Shown here: piece after piece, positions 1 to 7,443 of the stretch
Layout of the letters: each line of letters begins with the position of its first letter
How positions within the stretch are numbered: the stretch's first letter is position 1
Assembly (NCBI GenBank): GCA_030652115.1
Contig: JAUSBK010000003.1
Span: 62,001 to 126,000, forward strand
DNA: 64,000 nucleotides
Reading direction: 5' to 3'
DNA from: Coriobacteriia bacterium
Lineage (GTDB): Bacteria; Actinomycetota; Coriobacteriia; Anaerosomatales; Anaerosomataceae
Notes under the pieces: generated by a model
What the model saw: the letters and a program-made list of their open reading frames with translations, nothing else
Told to the model about the DNA's origin: nothing
The model's database searches: none
Made by a program: the position numbers and the translations under genes

Positions 1-1
1 G

Positions 2-157
2 CCCGCCGTCTTCGGCGCCATCTGCGGGCTCGGCGGGCGCGATGTGTCGCCCGACCACCTGGCTGCTGCCACGCGTGACGCGCTCGCGGACCTCGAGGCG
101 GGCGTGCGCGACCGCGAGCCGCAGTGGATCAACCTGGCCGAGGGGAGCATGCGATGA
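2..157 (+). CDS. 2-oxoacid:ferredoxin oxidoreductase alpha subunit, C-terminal end (5' truncated)
   Basis: Only the last 51 codons lie in the window; the frame is open from base 2 to a TGA at 155-157. The residues resemble the end of PorA/KorA-type alpha subunits (an ICGLGGRD stretch followed by a charged helix). The stop overlaps the ATG of the next gene (ATGA), and that gene is an unmistakable beta subunit, which supports the alpha assignment. A complete paralogous alpha gene at 9116-10312 has the equivalent YIYGLGGAD stretch near its own end. Substrate (pyruvate or another 2-oxoacid) cannot be told from this fragment. Confidence 0.75.
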   Translation, partial: PAVFGAICGLGGRDVSPDHLAAATRDALADLEAGVRDREPQWINLAEGSMR

Positions 158-1056
158 CGCGCGTGACCGAACTCCCCACCACCGAGCATCTGCTCTCCGG
201 CAATCGCGCGTGCGCGGGCTGCGGCATCGGCATCGGTCTGCGCGCCATCACCAAGGCGCTCGACGGCCAGATGGTGCTCGTCAATCCCGCGAGCTGCCTC
301 ACCGTCCTCGGCGGCATGTATCCAATCGCCTCACTCGACATCCCGTGGATCAACGTCGCGTTCCCGAGTACCGCGGCTGCAGCCGCTGGCGTGCGCGCGG
401 GACTGCGCGCCATGGGTCGCGAGGATGAGATGACCGTGCTCGCCATGGCGGGCGACGGCGGGACGGCCGACATCGGCATCCAGGCGCTCTCGGGCGCGGC
501 CGAACGCAACGACGACTTCATCTACGTCTGCTACGACAACGAGGCGTACATGAACACCGGCACGCAGCGCTCCGGCTCCACGCCTGCGGGCGCGCGCACC
601 ACCACCACCTGGGCGGGCAAGCGCGAGAACCCCAAGGACGTGCCCGCGATCATGGAGGCGCACGGTATTGGTTACGTTGCGAGCACGAGCGCCGCGTACC
701 CCACCGACGTCTATGACAAGGTCCTCAAGGCACGTGGCCGCAGCGGTCTGCGCTACATCCACATGAACACCCCGTGCCCGAGCGGCTGGAACTTCGACCC
801 AAAGGACACTGTCCGCCTCGGCAAGCTTGCCGTGGACACCGGGCTTGTCGTGCTCTACGAGGTCGAGGATGGCGTCTTCCGCCTCACCGGCAGGAGCGCG
901 GCACTCGCGAAGTCCGACAAGTCGCGCACGCCCGTGGCCGACTACCTGAAGACGCAGGGCCGCTTTCGGGGCGTCTCCGATGAGACGGTCGCCGAGGTAC
1001 AGGCGTGGGTCGACGAGCGGTGGGCGAGGTACCTCGCCCGACACGCAGGCGAGTAG
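154..1056 (+). CDS. 2-oxoacid:ferredoxin oxidoreductase beta subunit (TPP-binding)
   Basis: A 300-residue thiamine-pyrophosphate subunit of a CoA-acylating, ferredoxin-reducing 2-oxoacid oxidoreductase. Visible features are the N-terminal NRACAGCGIG motif (Cys pair used for an Fe-S cluster in PorB), the TPP/Mg motif GDGGTADIG around residue 107, and the CYDNEAYMNTG segment typical of PorB. The ATG at 154 overlaps the alpha stop and has GAGGGGA upstream; an ATG at 124 in the same frame would run deep into alpha and is not preferred. It is clearly paralogous to the beta subunit at 10315-11247. Alpha-beta order implies an operon starting outside the window. Probably pyruvate or a related 2-oxoacid; substrate not resolved. 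Confidence 0.9.
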   Translation: MTRVTELPTTEHLLSGNRACAGCGIGIGLRAITKALDGQMVLVNPASCLTVLGGMYPIASLDIPWINVAFPSTAAAAAGVRAGLRAMGREDEMTVLAMAGDGGTADIGIQALSGAAERNDDFIYVCYDNEAYMNTGTQRSGSTPAGARTTTTWAGKRENPKDVPAIMEAHGIGYVASTSAAYPTDVYDKVLKARGRSGLRYIHMNTPCPSGWNFDPKDTVRLGKLAVDTGLVVLYEVEDGVFRLTGRSAALAKSDKSRTPVADYLKTQGRFRGVSDETVAEVQAWVDERWARYLARHAGE

Positions 1057-1057
1057 C

Positions 1058-1450
1058 GTGCCCGCCTCGGAGGACTTCGAGCTCTGCAACGAATGTGGCG
1101 GGCTCTGCTGCGCGCTTTACCTCGCGCACGACGAGAACGGCGAGTATATCGGCGACGGGTGGCTACCCGATTACATCCAGCTGTGGCTGGAGCGGCTGCA
1201 GGAGTCCGGCGCACTTCTCGTGACCGACGCCACGTACGGCGCGGGTCGGGCCGGCGTGGAGCCCCTGCACGACCCGCGGCTCAGCCACCCACCCACGCTC
1301 GAAGGCGAGGCATACCGCGCGTCGCTGCCGGCGTGGGTCGACGTCCGCAAGTGCCAGTTCTGCCATCCGGAAACGGGATGTATGCTGCCGCGGGAGTACC
1401 GTGCCGACATCTGTCGCGAGTGGACCTGCGAGTTGTGGCGGTCTTCCTAG
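1058..1450 (+). CDS. YkgJ-like cysteine-cluster protein
   Basis: A 130-residue cytosolic protein that starts with GTG one base after the porB-like stop, so probably cotranscribed. The N-terminus holds a CNECGGLCC motif, and two further cysteine groups follow (CQFC...C around residue 104-112, then CREWTC near the end). CxxCxGxCC is the hallmark of the YkgJ/UPF0153 family, predicted to chelate zinc or an iron-sulphur cluster; the function of the family is unknown. Its placement behind a ferredoxin-dependent oxidoreductase is compatible with a role linked to Fe-S metabolism, but that is inference only. Confidence 0.7.
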   Translation: MPASEDFELCNECGGLCCALYLAHDENGEYIGDGWLPDYIQLWLERLQESGALLVTDATYGAGRAGVEPLHDPRLSHPPTLEGEAYRASLPAWVDVRKCQFCHPETGCMLPREYRADICREWTCELWRSS

Positions 1451-1461
1451 CGGGTCGGTGA

Positions 1462-1491
1462 TTCGCTTTCTGGCGCGGAACCTGTCATACT
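1462..1491 (+). promoter_or_regulatory. candidate promoter of the cold-shock gene
   Basis: CATACT at 1486-1491 with TTCGCT at 1462-1467, 18-base spacing. Matches to the sigma-70 consensus are partial. It would give a leader of about 100 bases before the start codon at 1601, in keeping with the long leaders of cold-shock mRNAs. Confidence 0.4.
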
Positions 1492-1500
1492 GCGCCCACG

Positions 1501-1600
1501 GACCGATGGGGTCCGAAGGATTGCGACGTGACACACCGCATTCTAAGCGGCAGTCACGTCGTTTTGTTTTGCCCCGATGGGGCGAGGAAGAAGGTTAGGA
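1501..1600 (+). promoter_or_regulatory. structured 5' leader of the cold-shock gene with terminator-like hairpin
   Basis: CGACGTGAC at 1524-1532 pairs perfectly with GTCACGTCG at 1553-1561; nested inside are CCGC (1536-1539) and GCGG (1547-1550). The hairpin is followed at once by TTTTGTTTT (1562-1570), the layout of an intrinsic terminator. A second small hairpin, GCCCC/GGGGC with a GAT loop (1571-1583), sits just before the ribosome binding region and ATG. The arrangement looks like an attenuator or a temperature-dependent leader of a cold-shock mRNA; this mechanism is inferred. Confidence 0.55.
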
Positions 1601-1804
1601 ATGGCTGAAGGTACCGTTAAGTGGTTCAACGCGGACAAGGGCTACGGTTTCATCTCGCGTGAGGATGGCGACGATCTGTTCGTCCACTTCTCCGAGATCC
1701 AGACCGAAGGCTTCAAGACCCTCGATGAGGGCCAGAAGGTCTCGTTCGAGGAAGCCACTGGCAACAATGGCAAGAAGCAGGCGACCAACGTCCGCGCGCT
1801 CTAA
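1601..1804 (+). CDS. cspA: cold-shock protein, CspA family
   Basis: A 67-residue single cold-shock domain with the usual family length. The start [19 protein letters not shown] contains RNP1 (KGYGFI), and DLFVHFSEI is RNP2. The protein binds single-stranded nucleic acid and melts RNA structure at low temperature. The ATG at 1601 is the canonical start; an in-frame upstream ATG at 1577 lies in the leader hairpin and is rejected. It is monocistronic, with a structured leader and a strong hairpin terminator downstream (1833-1860). Confidence 0.95.
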   Translation: MAEGTVKWFNADKGYGFISREDGDDLFVHFSEIQTEGFKTLDEGQKVSFEEATGNNGKKQATNVRAL

Positions 1805-1832
1805 ACAGCGAGCTCGGCGTTAGATCGTAGCC

Positions 1833-1860
1833 GAAGGGCGGCCCTCACGGGCCGCCCTTC
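1833..1860. terminator. hairpin terminator after the cold-shock gene
   Basis: GAAGGGCGGCCC (1833-1844) pairs perfectly with GGGCCGCCCTTC (1849-1860) around a TCAC loop. No long T-run follows. The hairpin and its flanks reappear at 2041-2076. Confidence 0.75.
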
Positions 1861-1896
1861 GTGCGTTCAAGAGTCCTTGGAATCGGGAATCGTGCA

Positions 1897-1990
1897 TGTC
1901 GAGGAGGGCTGCGGTGGTGAGTTGCTACTGGATGCCGTGTCGAGCGGTTCACCACCGCTGCCCTCTCGCAAGTCGTACGTTGCGAGACCT
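1897..1990 (+). other. non-coding stretch with overlapping alternative hairpins
   Basis: No credible gene lies in 1805-2099. GAGGAGGGCTGCGGTGGTGA (1901-1920) is complementary, with one mismatch and one extra base, to 1949-1967. The right arm of that stem overlaps a second perfect stem, TCTCGCAA (1964-1971) with TTGCGAGA (1980-1987). The two stems compete for 1964-1967. The stretch lies between two near-identical terminator hairpins, so it may be a small RNA; I do not recognise a family. No convincing promoter was found. Confidence 0.35.
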
Positions 1991-2042
1991 GGCCGTACCT
2001 TAGCAGGGCTGAACCACTTCGGCAATCAGTGAGTGACGTGCC

Positions 2043-2067
2043 GAAGGGCGGCCCGGGGCCGCCCTTC
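2043..2067. terminator. second copy of the terminator hairpin, convergent position
   Basis: GAAGGGCGGCC (2043-2053) pairs with GGCCGCCCTTC (2057-2067). It shares the flanks (CC before, GTGCGTTC after) with the hairpin at 1833-1860, so the two are copies. It lies between the plus-strand unit and the stop of the minus-strand lipoprotein gene and may terminate both. Confidence 0.65.
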
Positions 2068-2099
2068 GTGCGTTCGGCGAACGATGCGGCAGGAAGCTG

Positions 2100-2813
2100 C
2101 TACTCGGCCTCCTGGATCGGGAAGGGGAGTTCGAACGTGTCGGCGGGAATCGGCGCACCGGCCTTCACATCCGACCAGATCTCACGGTTCACATCGAGTC
2201 CCTCGATGCTGCCGTCGTCCTCGGGCACGGCGCCCCTGGTGATGACCCCGATCACCACATCGTCCTTCACGAGGTAGGTGACATCCTCCGAGTACCAGGA
2301 GTTGGCCGCCCCGGCCATGTCGTCGGTCTCCTGCACCGCGTAGACGATGCGCGTGGCGCCGGACTCTTCATCCGTTCCGTCTTCAACGCCTTCCCCGTCG
2401 GGCATCGTGTAGCGTGTCAGGTAGTAGTCCACGCTCGCCACCGACGGCTCACAGATCTGTTCGTCGTAGAAGACGAAGTACGCGGTCACGCCGTCGGGGG
2501 AGATGACCGAGCGCACGAGATTCCCATCCTCGTAGATGTCGTACCGGAACAAGCGTCCGTCCACCCAGAACTCACCGGTCTGGTCGAACGAGTCACCCTC
2601 ATACCACTCGGTATGGGTCTGGTAGGAGCCGGTCTTGGCATCGGCGTCGAGGAACTCCTCGAGCGACGGCGCGCTGATAACGGCGTTGGCTGAGTCACCT
2701 GTGGCGCCGGTGTCGTTGCTGGCCGACTCGAGTAGCGGGCAGCAGCCTGCGGCAGACAGGGCGGTCACCGCGCCGAGCGTCACGAGCAGGAGCAGCGCGA
2801 GTGCACGTCTCAT
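2100..2813 (-). CDS. uncharacterised lipoprotein
   Basis: A 237-residue secreted lipoprotein. Residues 1-20 form a signal peptide (MRRALALLLLVTLGAVTALS) ending in a lipobox with Cys around residue 23 (AAGC). The mature part is acidic and includes alternating beta-rich segments (EFWVDGRLFRYDIYEDG, YLTRYTMPDG) that recall LolA/LppX-like lipid-carrier folds, but no family could be recognised with certainty. The start at 2813 is preceded by GGGGGAGA; the ATG five codons upstream (2828) lies ahead of that ribosome binding site and is rejected. The gene is divergent from arsR and shares its 120-base upstream region. Confidence 0.7.
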   Translation of the reverse strand: MRRALALLLLVTLGAVTALSAAGCCPLLESASNDTGATGDSANAVISAPSLEEFLDADAKTGSYQTHTEWYEGDSFDQTGEFWVDGRLFRYDIYEDGNLVRSVISPDGVTAYFVFYDEQICEPSVASVDYYLTRYTMPDGEGVEDGTDEESGATRIVYAVQETDDMAGAANSWYSEDVTYLVKDDVVIGVITRGAVPEDDGSIEGLDVNREIWSDVKAGAPIPADTFELPFPIQEAE

Positions 2814-2868
2814 GTTTTCTCCCCCCATCGGTTGAGCACATCGTAAACTTCCTGCGACACGGGGGTAA

Positions 2869-2915
2869 GTACCGTTGACGCGCCACGGTACGAGAATCTA
2901 TCGTGAGATAACGAT
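2869..2915 (+). promoter_or_regulatory. ars operon promoter with palindromic operator candidates
   Basis: TTGACG (2875-2880) and TATCGT (2899-2904) with 18-base spacing form a promoter candidate. ATCGT-N6-ACGAT (2900-2915) overlaps the -10, and a second palindrome GTACCG...CGGTAC (2869-2874, 2886-2891) flanks the -35. Both are placed where an ArsR-family repressor would block RNA polymerase. Confidence 0.55.
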
Positions 2916-2934
2916 TAATGCGTTCGGGAGAGCC

Positions 2935-3240
2935 ATGATGGACGACGAACGAGCAGCCATGATCGCCCACGCGCTCGGCCACCCGGCCCGGGTGCGCATC
3001 ATGAGGTTGCTTGCGGCGCAGGACACCTGTCGCGGAGCCGAGGTCTTCGCCGAACTGCCGCTCGCGCAGTCGACCATCTCGCAGCATCTCACCGTGCTGA
3101 AGAGGGCCGGCCTCGTGCATGCCACACCACTGGGAACGAGCATGCTCTACTGCATTACTGCTGAGCCGCTGGAGGAGTTCGCCGATGCGCTCGGCGCTCT
3201 GCTCTGTGACCGACCGACCTGCACGGGAGAGGGCGCCTGA
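2935..3240 (+). CDS. arsR: ArsR-family metalloregulator
   Basis: A 101-residue winged-helix repressor of the ArsR/SmtB family. The recognition helix region is LPLAQSTISQHLTVLKRAGLV (residues about 39-59), typical of the family. Cysteines occur near residue 27 (DTCRG), in YC around residue 72 and at the C-terminus (LCDRPTC), the latter suited to thiolate binding of arsenite; the classic helix-3 ELCVC motif is absent. The gene sits one base upstream of the arsenite permease. Start chosen at 2935 (MM; GGGAGAG upstream); 2938 is equally possible. Likely autoregulated through the palindromes at 2869-2915. Confidence 0.85.
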   Translation: MMDDERAAMIAHALGHPARVRIMRLLAAQDTCRGAEVFAELPLAQSTISQHLTVLKRAGLVHATPLGTSMLYCITAEPLEEFADALGALLCDRPTCTGEGA

Positions 3241-3241
3241 C

Positions 3242-4357
3242 ATGTCCAAGCCGACCGCGAAGCGTATGAACGTGTTCGAGCGCTACCTGACCGTGTGGGT
3301 GGCGTTGTGCATCGCGGCCGGCACGTTCATTGGCAGCCGCTGGCCTGGCGTGGCCGACTGGCTGAACCGGTTCACTGTCGAACAGATCTCGCTGCCGGTA
3401 GCGGTGCTTATCTGGCTCATGATCTATCCGATGATGCTGCAGATCGACTTCGCCTCGCTCAAGCGGGTGGGGGAGAAGAAGCAGGGCCTGGTCGTCACGA
3501 CCGTGACGAACTGGGTCATCAAGCCGTTCACGATGTTCGCGATCGCGTGGTTCTTCTTCAACGTCGTCTTCAAAGCGTGGATCACGCCGGAGCTTGCCGA
3601 GCAGTATCTTGCCGGAGCGATCCTCCTCGGAGCAGCGCCCTGCACCGCCATGGTGTTCGTCTGGTCGTACCTGGCCGACGGCGATCCGGCCTACACGCTC
3701 GTGCAGGTCGCGGTGAACGACCTCATCATCCTGGTCGCCTACGTGCCGATCGTCTCATTGCTCCTCGGCGTTGGTGGTGTTGAGGTCCCCTGGGCCACCC
3801 TCGCACTGTCGGTCGTGCTCTTCGTGGTGGTGCCGCTCGCAGGCGGATGGATCACCCGCTCCTCGCTCGTCAAGCGTCACGGCGAGGCCTGGTTCAAGGA
3901 ATCGTTCCTGCCGAAGTTCGGCCCGGTGACCATTGTCGCGCTGCTCGCAACGCTCGTGATCATCTTCATCTTCCAGGGTGAGATCATCGTCTCGAACCCC
4001 TTCCACATCCTGCTCATCGCGGTCCCGCTCGCGATTCAGACGTTCCTGATCTTCGGCATCGCGTACGGCTGGGCGTACTGGTGGCGTCTCGAGCACCCGA
4101 TCGCCGCGCCGGCCGGATTCGTTGGCGCCTCGAACTTCTTCGAGCTCGCCGTGGCCGTCGCCATCGCCCTGTGGGGCCTTGAGTCGGGCGCCGCGCTCGC
4201 CACCGTTGTCGGCGTGCTCGTCGAGGTGCCGCTGATGCTCACGCTGGTGAAGATCGCCAATGCCACCCGGGCGCAGGTCTGCGCACGCGCGGAGTGCGCC
4301 CTGCCGAAAGTGGAGGCGGCCGTAGAGCAGGCCGCGATCTCCCCCGGGGAGGTCTGA
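3242..4357 (+). CDS. arsB (acr3 type): arsenite efflux permease, ACR3 family
   Basis: A 371-residue polytopic membrane protein that exports arsenite. It has about ten hydrophobic segments and the ACR3 signature GAAPCTAMVFVWSYL with the essential cysteine, followed by the conserved QVAVNDLI segment. Length fits the bacterial ACR3 group. The ATG at 3242 follows the arsR stop by one base; a longer reading starting inside arsR is rejected. It is cotranscribed with arsR and followed one base later by a metallophosphoesterase. No arsenate reductase (arsC) is present nearby. Confidence 0.92.
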   Translation: MSKPTAKRMNVFERYLTVWVALCIAAGTFIGSRWPGVADWLNRFTVEQISLPVAVLIWLMIYPMMLQIDFASLKRVGEKKQGLVVTTVTNWVIKPFTMFAIAWFFFNVVFKAWITPELAEQYLAGAILLGAAPCTAMVFVWSYLADGDPAYTLVQVAVNDLIILVAYVPIVSLLLGVGGVEVPWATLALSVVLFVVVPLAGGWITRSSLVKRHGEAWFKESFLPKFGPVTIVALLATLVIIFIFQGEIIVSNPFHILLIAVPLAIQTFLIFGIAYGWAYWWRLEHPIAAPAGFVGASNFFELAVAVAIALWGLESGAALATVVGVLVEVPLMLTLVKIANATRAQVCARAECALPKVEAAVEQAAISPGEV

Positions 4358-4358
4358 C

Positions 4359-5090
4359 GTGCGTCGCATCGCGCTCTACTCGGACATCCACGCGAACCTT
4401 CCCGCGCTCGAGGCGGTACTCGCCGACATCGAGGCCAGCGGCGCCGAGGAGCGCTACTGCCTCGGCGATCTGGTGGGGTACGGCCCCGACCCGTCTGGCG
4501 TGATCGCGCGCGTGCGCGCCACGGGTCACCCGGTGATCCGTGGCAACTACGATGACGGGGTGGGCAAGCGGGCCGGCAGTTGCGGCTGCTACTACCCCAC
4601 GGATGAGGACAAGCGCGTCGGCGCCGAGAGCTACGCGCGCACGGACGCCGCGCTCGACGGTGCCGAGCACGAGTATCTGGCGGCGCTCCGTGACGACATC
4701 CGCTTTGGGGCCGACGAGGCGCGTGTGCTGCTGTGCCACGGCAGCCCCCGGCGCATCAACGAGTACCTCATGCCCGACCGCCCTGACGACAACCTCGCCA
4801 AGCTCGCCGATATCGGCGAGGCGGACGTAGTGTGCGTCGGGCACATCCACATCCCGTATCACCGCGTGGTCACCGCGGTCGACGGCCGCGCCGTGCACTA
4901 CGTGAGCGATGGAAGCGTGGGCAAGCCCAAGGACGGCGACCCGCGCGCGTGCTGGGCCGAGCTCGTCTTCGGCACCAAGGCCGAGGTCAACAAGGCGTGT
5001 GAGGGCGACCGTGCCGCGGGGCCAGTGGGCATGCCGGGCGAGCGCGAGCGCGTTTGGCTCGGGGTGAGGTTCCACCGGGTGGGCTTCTAG
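4359..5090 (+). CDS. calcineurin-like metallophosphoesterase in the ars operon
   Basis: A 243-residue protein starting with GTG directly after the acr3 stop. The family motifs are all present: DxH (SDIHAN near the N-terminus), GDLVGYG, GNYDD (the GN[HY]D motif), CHGSP and GHIHIPY. This is a dinuclear metal phosphodiesterase/phosphatase of the type often annotated YfcE-like or DevT-like. Metallophosphoesterases do occur in arsenic operons, but the substrate is unknown. A cysteine pair within GSCGCYY (residues about 70-76) lies in an insert after the GNYDD motif. The operon appears to end here, before the SRP RNA promoter. Confidence 0.8.
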   Translation: MRRIALYSDIHANLPALEAVLADIEASGAEERYCLGDLVGYGPDPSGVIARVRATGHPVIRGNYDDGVGKRAGSCGCYYPTDEDKRVGAESYARTDAALDGAEHEYLAALRDDIRFGADEARVLLCHGSPRRINEYLMPDRPDDNLAKLADIGEADVVCVGHIHIPYHRVVTAVDGRAVHYVSDGSVGKPKDGDPRACWAELVFGTKAEVNKACEGDRAAGPVGMPGERERVWLGVRFHRVGF

Positions 5091-5126
5091 CCGTCTCCCG
5101 CTCTCGCACCGGCGCGGATGACCCCC

Positions 5127-5132
5127 TATACT
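5127..5132 (+). promoter_or_regulatory. -10 element of the SRP RNA gene
   Basis: TATACT lies 10 bases before the predicted 5' end of the SRP RNA at 5142. No good -35 hexamer is visible at the expected position. Confidence 0.55.
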
Positions 5133-5141
5133 GAGGTACCG

Positions 5142-5262
5142 GCTCCGGCGCTCCGGCCCGGGTCTCGGGCGGCGGCATGTCGTGAACCTGGTCAGGTCCG
5201 GAAGGAAGCAGCCATAAGCGGCCTCTACCGGGTGTCCGGGGCTCGGGTCCGAGCGCCGGAGC
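5142..5262 (+). ncRNA. ffs: signal recognition particle RNA, small bacterial type
   Basis: The conserved SRP core is present: GTGAACCTGGTCAGGTCCGG at 5182-5201, followed by AAGGAAGCAGCC, the Ffh-binding symmetric and asymmetric loops. The ends pair perfectly as GCTCCGGCGCTC (5142-5153) with GAGCGCCGGAGC (5251-5262), forming the long hairpin of the short 4.5S-like RNA without an Alu domain. It carries the RNA scaffold of the SRP for cotranslational membrane targeting. The position immediately before dnaX is common in bacteria. Confidence 0.95.
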
Positions 5263-5335
5263 GCGCGCGTCGCTAGGGCCCTCACGGCCGGGAGCGGCGC
5301 AAGACAGTCAGCGTTGAGCGAGGAGCGGCGCGTTC

Positions 5336-7090
5336 ATGACCCACCTGTCGTGGTACCGCAAGTACCGCCCGCAGAGCTTCAACGACGTCGTCGGCCAGAC
5401 GCACATCGAGCGCACCCTGCGCAACGCGGTCGCCGAGAACGCGGTGGCGCACGCATACCTCTTCACCGGCCCGCGCGGGACCGGCAAGACCACGACCGCT
5501 CGCATCCTCGCCAAGGCGCTCAACTGCGAGAAGGGCCCAACACCGGATCCGGACGAGACGTGCGAGCAGTGCATCGCCATCGCCGAGGGCACGCACCCCG
5601 ATGTGCACGAGCTCGACGCGGCATCGCGCACGGGCGTGGACGACGTCCGCGAGCAGATCATCGGCCGCGTGAACTACGCACCGTCGCGGGGCGGCTGGAA
5701 GCTCTACATCATCGACGAGGTCCACATGCTCTCGGCCTCGGCGTTCAACGCACTCCTCAAGACGATCGAGGAGCCGCCGAGCCACACGGTCTTCATCCTG
5801 TGCACCACGCATCCGCATAAGGTGCCCGAGACGATCCACTCGCGCTGCCAGCGCTTCGACTTCCATCGCCTCTCGGTCGAGGACATCGTGAGCCGCCTGC
5901 GCACGATCGCCGATGCCGAGGGTGTGAACGTGCCCGACAGCGCGCTCACGCTCATCGGGCGCCACGCGCTCGGTGGGATGCGCGACGCGATCACCACCCT
6001 CGAGCAGCTCGCTTCCTTCGGAGGAGGCGCCATCACGCTCGAGGATGTCGAGGGCCTGCTCGGCGAGGTGGATGCCGAGCTGCTCTTCCAGGCCGCCGAA
6101 CTCGTGTTGGAGCGTGACGTGGCGGGCGCTTTCCGCTTCGTGGCGCGGCTGGCCGAGGGCGGCGTGGACATGAGCGAGTTCGTGAAGGCGCTCGTGCGGC
6201 ATTTCCGCGACCTGTTCGTGATCGCGGCGGTGGGAGCCGACGCTGCCGTGGACACCACCGCGCGCGACCTCGGCAGGCTCGAGAGCCAGGCTGGTCGCTT
6301 CGGCGCAGATCGCGTCGCACGCGTGCTCGACTTGCTCGGCCGCCTTCAGTCCGAGCTGCGTACGGCTTCGGACCAGCGTCTGGCCGTGGAGGTGGCGCTC
6401 ACCCGGATGGCACGGCCGCAGGCCGACATCACGCTCGAATCGCTGGCCGAGCGTCTCGACGCGCTGGAGGCGGGGACGCCGCTGCGCGACGTCCCGATCG
6501 CCGAGCCGGCAAGTCCTGCGGTGGCTGCCGCGTCGAAGCAGCCCGCTGCTGCCGCCAATGTAGGGACTCCCGAAGCGACTCCGGAGACCGTCGCGGCACC
6601 CGCCGAGGCGCCCCGTCCGCACGCGAGCGCGCAGCGCGGACCGCTCGATGTAGCCACGCTCAAGCGTGCGTGGCCGGGCATCCTCGCTGAGTTCAAGAAG
6701 CTCAAGCCATCACGGTCTCACAGCTTCAATGGCACCGAGGCCGAGGTCGAGGACGACACGCTCATCGTCGAGTTCCCGGCCGACCAGCAGTTCATCATGG
6801 AACTCGTGAGCGACTCCGAGACTCTGGCGCTGCTGCGCCGGAGCGTCTCGGCCGTGCTCGGCGTCGACCCACCGGTCGAGTACCGGCTGGGCCGCGCGGG
6901 ACGATCGGGCGTCAAGGCGCCGACGGCGCCGCAGGCCGCACCCGCCGAGTTGCCCGCGCCGCAGGCCGCCGAGGCGGACCCGGTGCCCGTCGACCCGGTA
7001 CTCTCCACCGACGAAGCCACAGATCTCGAGGCGTCGGTGATCGCTGATCTCGGCGCCGAGGTGCTCGAGGATGTCACACCCGACAGCTAG
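5336..7090 (+). CDS. dnaX: DNA polymerase III subunits gamma/tau
   Basis: A 584-residue clamp-loader ATPase. Walker A is GPRGTGKTT near residue 44, a zinc-binding cysteine cluster follows (NCEKG...CEQC), then Walker B IIDEVHMLS and the sensor segment CTTHPHKVP. Residues 370-584 form a Pro/Ala-rich linker and a tau-type C-terminal domain (ILAEFKKLKPSRSHSFNG onwards). The start MTHLSWYRKYRPQ is canonical for the family. First gene of a conserved dnaX-ybaB-recR block. No obvious slippery sequence for a programmed frameshift was seen. Confidence 0.96.
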   Translation: MTHLSWYRKYRPQSFNDVVGQTHIERTLRNAVAENAVAHAYLFTGPRGTGKTTTARILAKALNCEKGPTPDPDETCEQCIAIAEGTHPDVHELDAASRTGVDDVREQIIGRVNYAPSRGGWKLYIIDEVHMLSASAFNALLKTIEEPPSHTVFILCTTHPHKVPETIHSRCQRFDFHRLSVEDIVSRLRTIADAEGVNVPDSALTLIGRHALGGMRDAITTLEQLASFGGGAITLEDVEGLLGEVDAELLFQAAELVLERDVAGAFRFVARLAEGGVDMSEFVKALVRHFRDLFVIAAVGADAAVDTTARDLGRLESQAGRFGADRVARVLDLLGRLQSELRTASDQRLAVEVALTRMARPQADITLESLAERLDALEAGTPLRDVPIAEPASPAVAAASKQPAAAANVGTPEATPETVAAPAEAPRPHASAQRGPLDVATLKRAWPGILAEFKKLKPSRSHSFNGTEAEVEDDTLIVEFPADQQFIMELVSDSETLALLRRSVSAVLGVDPPVEYRLGRAGRSGVKAPTAPQAAPAELPAPQAAEADPVPVDPVLSTDEATDLEASVIADLGAEVLEDVTPDS

Positions 7091-7123
7091 ACAGTAGGTA
7101 CACGGACCGAGGACGGAGCGGGC

Positions 7124-7441
7124 ATGAAGCAGAACATGCAGGCGATGATGAAGCAGGCGCAGAAGATGCAGGCGGACATGCTGCGCGCACAGGAGGAGCT
7201 CAAGGACGAGCGCGTGGAGGCGTCGGTGGGTGGCGGCGCGGTGAAGGTGGTCATGACCGGCGAGCTTCAGATCGAGTCTGTGACCATCGACCCCGACGCA
7301 ATCGACGCCGAGGACATCGGCATGCTTGAAGACATGGTGGCCGCGGCTGTGAACGAGGCGGTCCGCCAGGCGCAGGACCTCGCCGCTCGCAAGATGCAGG
7401 CGGTCACCGGTGGTCTCGGGCTGCCCGGGGGGCTCTTCTAG
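7124..7441 (+). CDS. ybaB: nucleoid-associated protein, YbaB/EbfC family
   Basis: A 105-residue protein with the typical start [16 protein letters not shown], an amphipathic coiled segment, and the family core ([20 protein letters not shown]). YbaB proteins form tweezer-like dimers that bind DNA. The gene lies between dnaX and recR, the standard bacterial arrangement, and stops two bases before recR. Confidence 0.94.
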   Translation: MKQNMQAMMKQAQKMQADMLRAQEELKDERVEASVGGGAVKVVMTGELQIESVTIDPDAIDAEDIGMLEDMVAAAVNEAVRQAQDLAARKMQAVTGGLGLPGGLF

Positions 7442-7443
7442 CC

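Noticed and set aside
5336-7090. Programmed frameshift in dnaX to make a short gamma subunit
   Set aside because: No A-rich slippery site or downstream stimulatory element was visible in the expected region.
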